From contig DAIELO010000087.1 in the NCBI GenBank assembly GCA_027341705.1, positions 1 to 5,547 of the forward strand: 5,547 bases of DNA, in the 5' to 3' direction. The translations under genes and the position numbers were made by a program. Numbering within the stretch: the first letter of the stretch is position 1; each line of letters opens with the position of its first letter. The DNA comes from Caryophanales bacterium (GTDB lineage Bacteria > Bacillota > Bacilli > Alicyclobacillales > SLC66). The notes under the pieces were generated by a model. The model ran no database searches, was not told the DNA's origin, and worked only from the letters and a program-made list of their open reading frames with translations. Shown piece after piece: positions 1 through 5,547 of this stretch.

Positions 1-1305
1 ATCATACTGATCGTAATTATTGACTTCAAGGTCACCATCAGAAGCTAATTTCAAAGCAGCAGCCGCTAAATCAACCGGATCAGTTTCATCAACAAGTGAG
101 CCTAATACAGCCCTATAATGAGCAAGTCCACCCTCTTGTACTGCCACTTGCAGGCGTTCTCGCCACAAATCAGCTTGACGCTCTGCCACATCAGCCAGCG
201 TAGGTAATTCGCGTCCTTCAATCGTTGCCTTCGTATCACGCTCAATTGTTTTTAGCAACTTAAATTCACGCGGGGTCACCAACGTAATTGCTAACCCTCG
301 TTTGCCAGCTCGACCTGTTCTGCCAATGCGGTGAACATATGCCTCTGTATCTTGTGGAATATCATAGTTGAACACATGGGTTACATTCCCTACATCAAGC
401 CCACGTGCTGCTACATCTGTAGCGACAAGCAGTTCAATATCTCCTGAGCGAAACCGTTTCATGACGCGATCACGTTGTGCTTGACTCATATCACCATGCA
501 AACCATCAGCCATGTAGCCACGTCCGATCAGCGCTTCGGTCAATTCATCCACACCGCGTTTGGTGCGGCAAAAAATGATGCCTAACGATACGTCTTCGCT
601 GTCGATTACTCGGCACATACTGTCTAATTTGGTTCGCTCCAGCACTTTGTAAAATACCTGATCAGTTAACGGAACAGTCATTTCTCCACTGACCATCTGC
701 ACGTGCTCAGGATTATTCATGTAACGAACCGCTAACCGTTTGACTTCAGGAGGAAAAGTTGCAGAAAACAACATCGTTTGCCGATTACTTGGCGTCGCCT
801 GCAAAATGGTCTCAATATCTTCAATGAAACCCATATCCAGCATTTCGTCCGCCTCATCAAGCACCAACGATTGTACTTTATCTAGCTTAAGCGTACCTCT
901 GCGCAAGTGATCAAGCACCCTACCCGGTGTACCAATAATCAATTGAACACCTTGCTCTAGTGCGCGAATTTGATGTCCAATCGATTGACCACCATAAATC
1001 GGAAGCACTTTAATACGCTTAAATTTAGAAATCTTACGCACTTCACCGGCTACCTGAATCGCCAATTCTCTGGTAGGAAGCAGCACGATCGCTTGGACGT
1101 GACGCCCAGTCGTTGCTTTTTCCACCAATGGGATACCAAATGCAGCTGTTTTGCCAGTGCCCGTCTGAGCCTGTCCAATTACGTCCCTGCCCTCAATCAC
1201 CAAAGGAATACATGTCGCCTGTATTGGTGATGGCTCTTCATAACCCATTTCATCAATGGCATCCTGAAGTTTCTTGCTTAATCCAAATTCTAAAAATGTC
1301 GTCAT
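1..1305 (-). CDS. DEAD-box ATP-dependent RNA helicase, CshA/DeaD-like (3' end cut by window)
   Basis: ATP-dependent RNA helicase that unwinds short duplexes in RNA decay, ribosome assembly or cold adaptation; the role is from the family. My translation gives 435 residues with no stop before the left edge. RecA-like domain 1 has the Q motif (GYEEPSPIQ, 21-29), Walker A AQTGTGKT (46-53), PTRELA (77-82), TPGR (126-129), DEAD (150-153) and SAT (181-183). Domain 2 has IIFCRTKRG (243-251), ATDVAARGLD (295-304) and HRIGRTGR (325-332), so every catalytic motif is intact. After about residue 370 an acidic helical extension (with DPVDLAAAALKLA) resembles the CshA/DeaD C-terminal region; any basic RNA-binding tail lies outside the window. 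The ATG overlaps the cinA stop (ATGA) and has GAGGTG five bases upstream, pointing to translational coupling. Helicase identity is near certain; the exact subfamily is less so. Confidence 0.96.
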   Translation of the reverse strand, partial: MTTFLEFGLSKKLQDAIDEMGYEEPSPIQATCIPLVIEGRDVIGQAQTGTGKTAAFGIPLVEKATTGRHVQAIVLLPTRELAIQVAGEVRKISKFKRIKVLPIYGGQSIGHQIRALEQGVQLIIGTPGRVLDHLRRGTLKLDKVQSLVLDEADEMLDMGFIEDIETILQATPSNRQTMLFSATFPPEVKRLAVRYMNNPEHVQMVSGEMTVPLTDQVFYKVLERTKLDSMCRVIDSEDVSLGIIFCRTKRGVDELTEALIGRGYMADGLHGDMSQAQRDRVMKRFRSGDIELLVATDVAARGLDVGNVTHVFNYDIPQDTEAYVHRIGRTGRAGKRGLAITLVTPREFKLLKTIERDTKATIEGRELPTLADVAERQADLWRERLQVAVQEGGLAHYRAVLGSLVDETDPVDLAAAALKLASDGDLEVNNYDQYD

Positions 1306-2555
1306 TTTTTCACCTCGAAATTATTTAACAAATCCAGTAATAATTTAAGCGCCGCCTTAGCTGCCCTTATTCTCACCTGCGTACGATTGCCTGGAAACAC
1401 ATGTTTTGCAACCGTAGTGGTAGAGCCGTCTGTTGCGGCCACGTACACTAAACCAACTGGTTTATCCTCGGTTCCTCCAGAAGGTCCAGCAATTCCTGTC
1501 ACGCTTACGCCAAATTCAGACCTCATAGCGTTTCGCACGCCAGTTGCCATTTGTCTAGCGGTCTTTTCACTCACTGCACCGTCACGCAAGAGAACATCCT
1601 CACTGACACCTAATTGAGCTACTTTTACTTGATTGTGATAAGCAACAATACTCCCTGCAAGCACGTCAGAACTGCCAGGCAGATCAACGATCATTGACGT
1701 TAACAACCCACCCGTGCAACTCTCAGCAATACCTACTTTGACACACATTGCTAGTAACCGCTGCAACACTACAAAAGGCAGTGTATCTTCATCATAACCA
1801 TAGATGTAATTTCCCAAACGAGTGGTTATTTCCTTTTCCACAGGTGCAATCAAAGCAAGTGCCTGACTTTTGTTATCTGCCTTTGCTGTGATGCGAAATA
1901 ACATTTCACCCTCACCTGCAAGTGGTGCAATGGTAGGATTAGTTTGCGCCTGCAATAGATCAAGCACTTGATGCTCTGCTGCTGATTCGCCAATTCCAAA
2001 CAAATGTAACACCCGACTAATAATAGTTCCCGTTTCAGAAATATTTTCCAAAATTGGCCGGACGGAATTGACAAACATCCCTTCCATTTCAAGCGGTGGG
2101 CCTGGCAACAAAAACAGATGTCGCCCCTGCCATTGCAAGTACTGTCCGGGCGCTGTCCCCCGATCATTCGGTAAAAATTGTGCATCACCAATTCGTTGTG
2201 CCTGACGTTTATGAACCGCTAAGTATTGTCTTCCTAATTTTAAAAAATAAGGCGCAATCAATCGCGTAAATGCTTCTTCATCATAGACAAGCGGTAATCC
2301 AAAAGCGTCAGCAACAGCCGTTCTCGTCAGATCATCGTCAGTAGGGCCTAACCCACCTGTGATCACAATCACCTGAGAGCGTTCCACAGCTTGCCTAATT
2401 TGGCTTACTATGCGTTCTAGATGGTCGCCAACTGCCGTATGATAGTAAACGCCAATACCCAATTTAGCAAACTCCGTTGACAGATAACGGGCATGCGAGT
2501 TTGCGATATCACCGAGAATTATCTCCGTACCTACGGCAATAAATTCAGCATTCAT
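1302..2555 (-). CDS. cinA: CinA, competence/damage-inducible protein with NMN deamidase domain
   Basis: Two-domain CinA of 417 residues, the usual full length. Residues 1-170 form the MoaB/MoCF-like domain (GTEIILGDI at 9-17, GGLGPTDDDLTR at 67-78, PGPPLEMEG at 151-159), which in characterised homologues carries ADP-ribose pyrophosphatase activity. Residues about 260-415 form the CinA/PncC domain, which deamidates nicotinamide mononucleotide in the pyridine nucleotide salvage cycle: ESCTGG (278-283, catalytic Ser279), AYHNQVK (305-311, with the conserved Tyr and Lys) and GIAGPSGGTEDKPVG (354-368). Both halves look active; the protein is cytosolic. I chose the ATG at 2555 because GGAGG lies five bases upstream and the protein then begins MNAEFIAVGTE, as family members do; the upstream GTG at 2573 overlaps the pgsA stop but has no good ribosome site. 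The gene follows pgsA by 14 bases and overlaps the helicase start by 4. In many Firmicutes recA comes next; here it does not. Confidence 0.97.
   Translation of the reverse strand: MNAEFIAVGTEIILGDIANSHARYLSTEFAKLGIGVYYHTAVGDHLERIVSQIRQAVERSQVIVITGGLGPTDDDLTRTAVADAFGLPLVYDEEAFTRLIAPYFLKLGRQYLAVHKRQAQRIGDAQFLPNDRGTAPGQYLQWQGRHLFLLPGPPLEMEGMFVNSVRPILENISETGTIISRVLHLFGIGESAAEHQVLDLLQAQTNPTIAPLAGEGEMLFRITAKADNKSQALALIAPVEKEITTRLGNYIYGYDEDTLPFVVLQRLLAMCVKVGIAESCTGGLLTSMIVDLPGSSDVLAGSIVAYHNQVKVAQLGVSEDVLLRDGAVSEKTARQMATGVRNAMRSEFGVSVTGIAGPSGGTEDKPVGLVYVAATDGSTTTVAKHVFPGNRTQVRIRAAKAALKLLLDLLNNFEVKK
1311..1316 (-). promoter_or_regulatory. Helicase gene ribosome binding site inside cinA
   Basis: GAGGTG on the minus strand, five A before the ATG at 1305, encoded by the last Glu-Val codons of cinA. 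Together with the ATGA stop/start overlap it marks the helicase gene as translationally coupled to cinA. Confidence 0.8.
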
Positions 2556-2560
2556 AACAA

Positions 2561-2565
2561 CCTCC
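2561..2565 (-). promoter_or_regulatory. cinA ribosome binding site
   Basis: GGAGG on the minus strand, five bases before the ATG at 2555 and just past the pgsA stop. It selects this ATG over the GTG at 2573, which overlaps the pgsA stop but has only weak purine-rich sequence upstream. Confidence 0.85.
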
Positions 2566-2569
2566 GCAG

Positions 2570-3148
2570 TCACTCGTCCGCACGTATGGCATGACGATTT
2601 TTATAAAAATAATCAAACCCACTTAACAACGTCAGTAATGCAGCAACGTAGAGCATGACTTGATCCATAGGGAAATTAATATAGGTAAACGGAAAGTTAT
2701 TGAGCATTAGCAATACAATGGCCACCATTTGTGCAACTGTTTTCCACTTTCCAAACCAACTAGCAGCGATCACAGTTCCCGCAGCAGAAGCCACTGAACG
2801 CAACCCCGTCACCGCAAATTCGCGGCCAATCATGATAATGACAATCCACGCAGGCACTCGACTGATGGCGACTAACGAAATCAATGCGGTAGATACAAGC
2901 AATTTGTCCGCCAGCGGATCCATGAATTTCCCGAAATTAGTAATTAGATTCCTTTTTCTGGCGATATATCCATCTAACGTATCCGTTGCGGATGCCACAA
3001 TAAAGATAATCGTCGCAATCAGCGAACCACCAGAAATCCAACCACCTGCCATCTGCCATCCCCACCCGGGAGTAGGCACTAGCAAGAAAATCATGACAAA
3101 CGGAACCAGAATGACTCTTGCCACCGTGATTCGATTTGCCAAATTCAC
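2570..3148 (-). CDS. pgsA: CDP-diacylglycerol--glycerol-3-phosphate 3-phosphatidyltransferase
   Basis: Integral membrane enzyme that transfers a phosphatidyl group from CDP-diacylglycerol to glycerol 3-phosphate, giving phosphatidylglycerol phosphate, the committed step to phosphatidylglycerol and cardiolipin. The 192-residue product has the complete CDP-alcohol phosphatidyltransferase motif: D56-x2-D59-G60-x2-A63-R64-x8-G73-x3-D77-x3-D81, which holds the catalytic metal site. Hydrophobic segments lie at roughly 8-25, 40-55, 84-106, 113-132, 137-150 and 164-178, fitting the usual six-helix fold. The N-terminus MNLANRITVARVILVPF is typical of PgsA, which separates it from phosphatidylserine or cardiolipin synthases of the same superfamily. 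The start is GTG, directly abutting the rimO TGA stop; GGAGG lies 8 bases upstream inside the end of rimO, so translation probably depends on ribosomes finishing rimO. The stop is 14 bases before cinA. Confidence 0.97.
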   Translation of the reverse strand: MNLANRITVARVILVPFVMIFLLVPTPGWGWQMAGGWISGGSLIATIIFIVASATDTLDGYIARKRNLITNFGKFMDPLADKLLVSTALISLVAISRVPAWIVIIMIGREFAVTGLRSVASAAGTVIAASWFGKWKTVAQMVAIVLLMLNNFPFTYINFPMDQVMLYVAALLTLLSGFDYFYKNRHAIRADE

Positions 3149-4480
3149 TCAAATAACCTCCCCGACGAGATCGAATTCAAGAGAATGGGTGATGTGCACC
3201 GGCACAATGCTTCCTACCTGCAGGTCTTTACCAAGCACATGAACTACACCATCAATTTCTCTTGCATCAAATGGGGTACGCCCCACATACTCCCCATCTT
3301 GATCCGCATTCTCTTCTTCAATCAACACAGGAATTACTTGACCAATATGACGCTCTAAGCGCTTCGCAGCAACTAATCTTGCAATTTCCATCAATTCATT
3401 GGCTCGACGTTCTTTTACAGCATCATCCACTTGATCCTGAAAGCGAGAAGAAGGTGCCTCCTCTTCAGCCGAATAGGTAAACACACCGATATGATCAAAA
3501 GCCAGATCCTGTACGAATCGTTTCAATTGATCAAAATCCGCTTCGGTTTCCCCTGGAAAACCCACGATGATCGACGTGCGAATCACCGCTTCGGGAATAT
3601 TCTCACGAATTTTAGAAATAAGTTTACGTGTCTGCAATTGATGGCCCGGGCGTTGCATGGAGCGTAAAATGTGATCTTCTGAATGCTGCAAGGGTAAATC
3701 AATATACTTCACCACTTTTGGCAAGTCGCGAAATGCTTCAATTAGTTCATCAGTAAAATACCCTGGATATGCGTAATGCAACCGAATCCACTCAATGTCC
3801 GGCACCTCATTCAATGCTCGCAGTAAATCTGGCAATCTGCGTTTACCATACAAATCGTATCCGTACTGTGTCGTATCCTGAGCAATCAAGTTAATTTCCT
3901 TGACTCCTCGGGATGAGAGCTCAGTTACTTCTCGCACAACGCTCTCAATCAATCGAGAGCGAAATTTCCCACGCATCTGCGGAATCACACAAAATGTACA
4001 CTGATGATCGCAACCTTCTGCTATCTTCACATAGGCTGAAAAAATCTGTTCTGGCAACTTGCGTGGTGTCAACTCATTGTATAGATACACTGGATTACCA
4101 ACAAATTTAAGTCTTTCACCAGATTCAGTGCGCTCAATTAACTCGGTGATACGAGGAAATTCACCTGTACCTACCACCCCGTCAATTTCGGGTATTTCAT
4201 CTAGTAATTGATCAGCAAATCGCTGAACCATGCACCCAGCGACAAGCAATTTCTTGCTGGAATTCCTCACTTTTACATCCGCCATTTGTAGAATGGTATC
4301 CACCGATTCTTGCTTGGCAACATCAATAAACGCGCATGTATTGACGATCACGACATCCGCTTCTTCCGGATCTTCAGTCATTATATAACCCTTTTGCTCA
4401 ATCAGACCGGACATCACTTCTGAATCAACTAAATTTTTTTCACAACCTAAAGTGACAATAGAAACACGTCGCGCCGTCAT
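3149..4480 (-). CDS. rimO: Ribosomal protein S12 methylthiotransferase RimO
   Basis: Radical-SAM methylthiotransferase that adds a methylthio group to a conserved aspartate of ribosomal protein S12. The 443-residue product has three parts. The N-terminal UPF0004 domain has cysteines 13 (LGCEKNLVDSE), 49 (NTCAF) and 83 (GCM) to bind the auxiliary iron-sulfur cluster. The radical-SAM core has C157-x3-C161-x2-C164 (EGCDHQCTFCVIPQMRGKFRSR region) for the SAM-binding cluster. A C-terminal TRAM domain covers about 377-440. The LGCxKNxVDSE start and DLPLQHSEDHILRSM stretch (261-275) favour RimO over the tRNA enzymes MiaB and MtaB. The start chosen is the ATG at 4480, with GGAGG eight bases upstream; an in-frame GTG at 4534 would add 18 unlikely residues inside a hairpin. 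A consensus promoter lies about 85 bases upstream. First gene of the rimO-pgsA-cinA-helicase chain. Confidence 0.96.
   Translation of the reverse strand: MTARRVSIVTLGCEKNLVDSEVMSGLIEQKGYIMTEDPEEADVVIVNTCAFIDVAKQESVDTILQMADVKVRNSSKKLLVAGCMVQRFADQLLDEIPEIDGVVGTGEFPRITELIERTESGERLKFVGNPVYLYNELTPRKLPEQIFSAYVKIAEGCDHQCTFCVIPQMRGKFRSRLIESVVREVTELSSRGVKEINLIAQDTTQYGYDLYGKRRLPDLLRALNEVPDIEWIRLHYAYPGYFTDELIEAFRDLPKVVKYIDLPLQHSEDHILRSMQRPGHQLQTRKLISKIRENIPEAVIRTSIIVGFPGETEADFDQLKRFVQDLAFDHIGVFTYSAEEEAPSSRFQDQVDDAVKERRANELMEIARLVAAKRLERHIGQVIPVLIEEENADQDGEYVGRTPFDAREIDGVVHVLGKDLQVGSIVPVHITHSLEFDLVGEVI
3157..3161 (-). promoter_or_regulatory. pgsA ribosome binding site inside the rimO 3' end
   Basis: GGAGG on the minus strand within the last rimO codons (Gly-Glu-Val), eight bases before the pgsA GTG. 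With the rimO stop directly touching the start codon, it supports GTG 3148 and coupled translation. Confidence 0.8.
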
Positions 4481-4488
4481 AACAAGAT

Positions 4489-4493
4489 CCTCC
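4489..4493 (-). promoter_or_regulatory. rimO ribosome binding site
   Basis: GGAGG on the minus strand, eight bases before the ATG at 4480. It decides the rimO start against the upstream in-frame GTG at 4534, which has no such site. It lies 14 bases after the U-run of the leader hairpin. Confidence 0.85.
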
Positions 4494-4507
4494 AGAAGAA
4501 TTTTGAC

Positions 4508-4534
4508 AAAAAAATGCAGCGGTAAAACCGCCAC
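4508..4534 (-). terminator. Terminator-like hairpin in the rimO leader (possible attenuator)
   Basis: On the minus strand the bases of 4534-4516 can fold as an eight-pair stem: GUGGCGGU against ACCGCUGC with a UUU loop. Five inner pairs (GCGGU/ACCGC) are Watson-Crick, then come two G-U wobbles and a closing G-C. One A and then seven U follow (4514-4508), the layout of a short Rho-independent terminator. It lies downstream of the consensus promoter at 4564-4592 and upstream of the rimO ribosome site. It could therefore end readthrough from yajQ, attenuate rimO transcription, or be too weak to act. The stem is short and the loop is only three bases, so the call is tentative. Confidence 0.5.
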
Positions 4535-4563
4535 TATATTTTAGTCTCATTACCCAATACAAT

Positions 4564-4592
4564 ATTATATCGTTCTTTTATAAAAGTGTCAA
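4564..4592 (-). promoter_or_regulatory. Consensus sigma-A-type promoter for rimO operon
   Basis: Minus-strand TTGACA (4592-4587), a 17-base spacer and TATAAT (4569-4564): both hexamers match the housekeeping consensus exactly with ideal spacing. There is no extended -10 TG. It begins 17 bases after the yajQ stop in the only sizeable gap of the window, and the expected transcript start is near 4557. It would drive rimO-pgsA-cinA-helicase separately from rodZ-yajQ. Such a perfect promoter is expected to be strong, which makes the hairpin just downstream notable. Confidence 0.85.
4575..4586. repeat. 12-bp perfect palindrome in the promoter spacer
   Basis: CTTTTATAAAAG reads the same on both strands and fills most of the spacer, directly against the -35 hexamer. 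It could be an operator for a dimeric regulator. AT-rich palindromes of this size also arise by chance, and no known regulator site is recognised. Confidence 0.4.
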
Positions 4593-4608
4593 AAAACAAT
4601 CACGAACC

Positions 4609-4620
4609 ATTATCGATAAT
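4609..4620. repeat. 12-bp perfect palindrome over the yajQ stop codon
   Basis: ATTATCGATAAT is self-complementary and spans the last sense codons and the TAA of yajQ, 16 bases upstream of the -35 hexamer. Its centre is 34 bases from the centre of the palindrome at 4575-4586, so the two bracket the -35. The coding constraint (Asn-Tyr-Arg-stop) may fully explain it. Confidence 0.3.
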
Positions 4621-5101
4621 TTGTAAATTGCAGATCAACCGAATAATCTGCATTTTGCAATAACCTAATCACAGATTGTAAATCATCTTTTTCTTTACTC
4701 GTCACACGCACCTGATCACCTTGAATAGATGCCTGAACTTTCATTTTAGAATCTTTAATATCCTTAACGATTTGCTTAGCCACCTCTTGCGAGATACCTT
4801 GCTTGATTTTAATTACTTGCCTGACTGTACCTTGTGCCGCAGACTCGACTTTACCATAATCTAACGACTTTAAGGTGACATTGCGTTTAATCAGCTTAGT
4901 TTGCAAGATATCGATGACACTTGTAAGCTTAAAATCGTCATCCCCAATCACTACGATTTCTTCACCTTGCATATCCAGACTACTTTTGCTCCCTTTAAAA
5001 TCAAAACGTGTTTCTATCTCTTTTTGCGCTTGATGAAGTGCATTGATTACTTCTTGAAAATCGGTTTTTGAAACCACATCAAATGAAGACTCCTTAGCCA
5101 T
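4610..5101 (-). CDS. yajQ: YajQ-family (UPF0234) nucleotide/nucleic-acid-binding protein
   Basis: Small cytosolic protein of 163 residues, the normal length of the YajQ/UPF0234 family. Family landmarks are the N-terminal SFDVVSK (6-12), RFDFKGS (32-38), the central QVIKIKQGISQEVAKQIVKDIK (95-116), QASIQGDQVRVTSKEKDDLQ (123-142) and the C-terminal aromatic-Asn-Tyr-Arg end. The fold is two ferredoxin-like halves that bind nucleotides or nucleic acid; a Xanthomonas member has been reported to bind cyclic di-GMP, but the role in Firmicutes is not settled. I chose the ATG at 5101 because AGGGGAG lies eight bases upstream and the product then starts MAKESSFDVV as expected; the ATG at 5119 would add six residues encoded by the ribosome site itself. 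It lies 24 bases after rodZ and probably shares its transcript. A promoter for the next gene follows the stop. Confidence 0.95.
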   Translation of the reverse strand: MAKESSFDVVSKTDFQEVINALHQAQKEIETRFDFKGSKSSLDMQGEEIVVIGDDDFKLTSVIDILQTKLIKRNVTLKSLDYGKVESAAQGTVRQVIKIKQGISQEVAKQIVKDIKDSKMKVQASIQGDQVRVTSKEKDDLQSVIRLLQNADYSVDLQFTNYR

Positions 5102-5109
5102 TATGCTTT

Positions 5110-5116
5110 CTCCCCT
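5110..5116 (-). promoter_or_regulatory. yajQ ribosome binding site
   Basis: Minus-strand AGGGGAG, eight bases before the ATG at 5101, in the 24-base gap after rodZ. It lies inside the reading frame that starts at the ATG at 5119, which argues against that longer start. Confidence 0.75.
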
Positions 5117-5125
5117 CATTTACGC

Positions 5126-5547
5126 TTATTTTCGATTAAAGGTATAAGTAAACCCGCCAATGGTATGTTTAGCCAGCGGCGCTTGCACGCCATTTATTGT
5201 CATGGTGATATGCGAGCTATTCCCGATCAACAACTGCATGCTAGAATTAGCCTTCCAAGTTTGCGTCTGCCCTGGCTGCAAAGTCAAGCTTGATACAATT
5301 GTTTTGCCATCAGCTGCTACCTGTACCCAACAAGTTCCTGACACAGCCGTCACCACAACATCCAATGATTTACTGGTAATGACAGAATAAGCCGCCGAAT
5401 AATTACCTGACGCCGTTTGTACAAACTTCACCACGGCCGGCTGCGGATGGTGTACGATCGTTGTACCCTGAGCCTGAGCCACAGCTGACCCAGACGAACC
5501 AGAAGGCGGCCGTTTATTGATCACCTTTGTCAATGGTGGCGATTGAG
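5126..5547 (-). CDS. rodZ: RodZ-like protein, C-terminal part (5' end cut by window)
   Basis: C-terminal 139 residues of a RodZ/YmfM-type protein; the frame stays open to the right edge, so a TTG at 5533 is an internal codon, not the start. RodZ is a single-pass membrane protein that links the MreB cytoskeleton to the wall-elongation machinery. Here one sees a Pro/Ser/Gly-rich linker (about the first 40 residues, with PPSGSSGS) and then a beta-rich domain matching DUF4115. Its landmarks are CWVQVAADGK, a LQPGQTQTWKA turn, LLIGNSS and ITMTINGVQAPLA. The expected N-terminal helix-turn-helix and transmembrane helix lie beyond the window and cannot be checked. In Gram-positive relatives this domain is extracytoplasmic. 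The position, upstream of pgsA and cinA, matches ymfM of Bacillus and supports the call. Other DUF4115 proteins are possible but less likely. Confidence 0.85.
   Translation of the reverse strand, partial: QSPPLTKVINKRPPSGSSGSAVAQAQGTTIVHHPQPAVVKFVQTASGNYSAAYSVITSKSLDVVVTAVSGTCWVQVAADGKTIVSSLTLQPGQTQTWKANSSMQLLIGNSSHITMTINGVQAPLAKHTIGGFTYTFNRK

Noticed and set aside
1850..2191. Minus-strand frame of 113 codons inside cinA
   Set aside because: It is in another frame wholly within the conserved cinA coding sequence, and its product resembles no family known to me.
2556..2573. Longer cinA starting at the GTG at 2573, overlapping the pgsA stop
   Set aside because: The GTGA overlap is tempting, but the GGAGG sits after it and the ATG at 2555 gives the standard CinA N-terminus.
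970..3667. Several plus-strand open frames of 65-180 codons, including the longest at 2700-3242
   Set aside because: They lie antisense to intact, well-recognised genes, have no recognisable domains or suitable ribosome sites, and their composition is that of a complement of coding sequence.
4481..4534. Longer rimO starting at the GTG at 4534
   Set aside because: There is no ribosome site before it, the added residues are not family-like, and the GTG lies in the hairpin; the ATG at 4480 has GGAGG and begins as RimO proteins do.
4443..4550. Possible leader peptide starting at the ATG at 4550 in the rimO 5' leader
   Set aside because: The frame runs across the hairpin and into rimO, has only a weak GGG upstream, and shows no run of a regulatory codon, so a leader-peptide attenuator is not supported.
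5531..5533. TTG at 5533 as start of a short 135-residue secreted-type protein
   Set aside because: The frame stays open to the window edge with a Gln-Ser-Pro-Pro linker upstream, and the domain is a RodZ C-terminus, so it is an internal codon of a cut gene.
1..5547. Search for tRNA/rRNA genes, CRISPR repeats, insertion sequences, toxin-antitoxin or defence genes
   Set aside because: None was seen; nearly all of the window is covered by six conserved genes with no room for another system.

Overview
This window is a compact stretch of bacterial housekeeping genes, all read from the minus strand. In transcription order (right to left) they are: the C-terminal part of a RodZ-like protein, a YajQ-family protein, the S12 methylthiotransferase RimO, the phospholipid synthase PgsA, the CinA protein, and the N-terminal ~435 residues of a DEAD-box RNA helicase that runs off the left edge. 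Both end genes are cut by the window and the four internal genes look intact. Coding density is very high: the only gap over 25 bases is the ~129 bases between yajQ and rimO.

The gene order rodZ - rimO - pgsA - cinA is typical of Firmicutes (Bacillales; compare ymfM-pgsA-cinA-recA in Bacillus). The presence of RimO and YajQ argues against B. subtilis itself and fits a Paenibacillus- or Alicyclobacillus-like lineage. Strong GGAGG-type ribosome binding sites, GTG starts and a perfect TTGACA/TATAAT promoter also fit Firmicutes. Base composition is moderate (mid-40s % G+C by eye). The lineage is inference from gene content, not a database match.

Right part (4610-5547): rodZ and yajQ lie 24 bases apart and are probably cotranscribed from a promoter outside the window. 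Middle (4481-4609): a consensus sigma-A-type promoter begins 17 bases after the yajQ stop. It is followed, before the rimO start, by a small GC hairpin and a run of seven U, which resembles an intrinsic terminator or attenuator inside the rimO leader. Left part (1-4480): rimO, pgsA, cinA and the helicase gene are packed with no gap or with overlaps. The rimO stop abuts the pgsA GTG, the pgsA-cinA gap is 14 bases, and the cinA stop overlaps the helicase start by 4 bases, so translation is probably coupled along the chain.

The functions are diverse: cell shape (RodZ), nucleotide or nucleic-acid binding (YajQ), ribosomal protein modification (RimO), phosphatidylglycerol synthesis (PgsA), NAD-cycle repair (CinA) and RNA remodelling (helicase). 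The unit looks like a conserved growth-related operon rather than a single pathway. I see no mobile element, CRISPR array, RNA gene, defence system or other clearly novel system. The two points most worth a second look are the rimO leader and the helicase sitting directly after cinA, where recA is usual.
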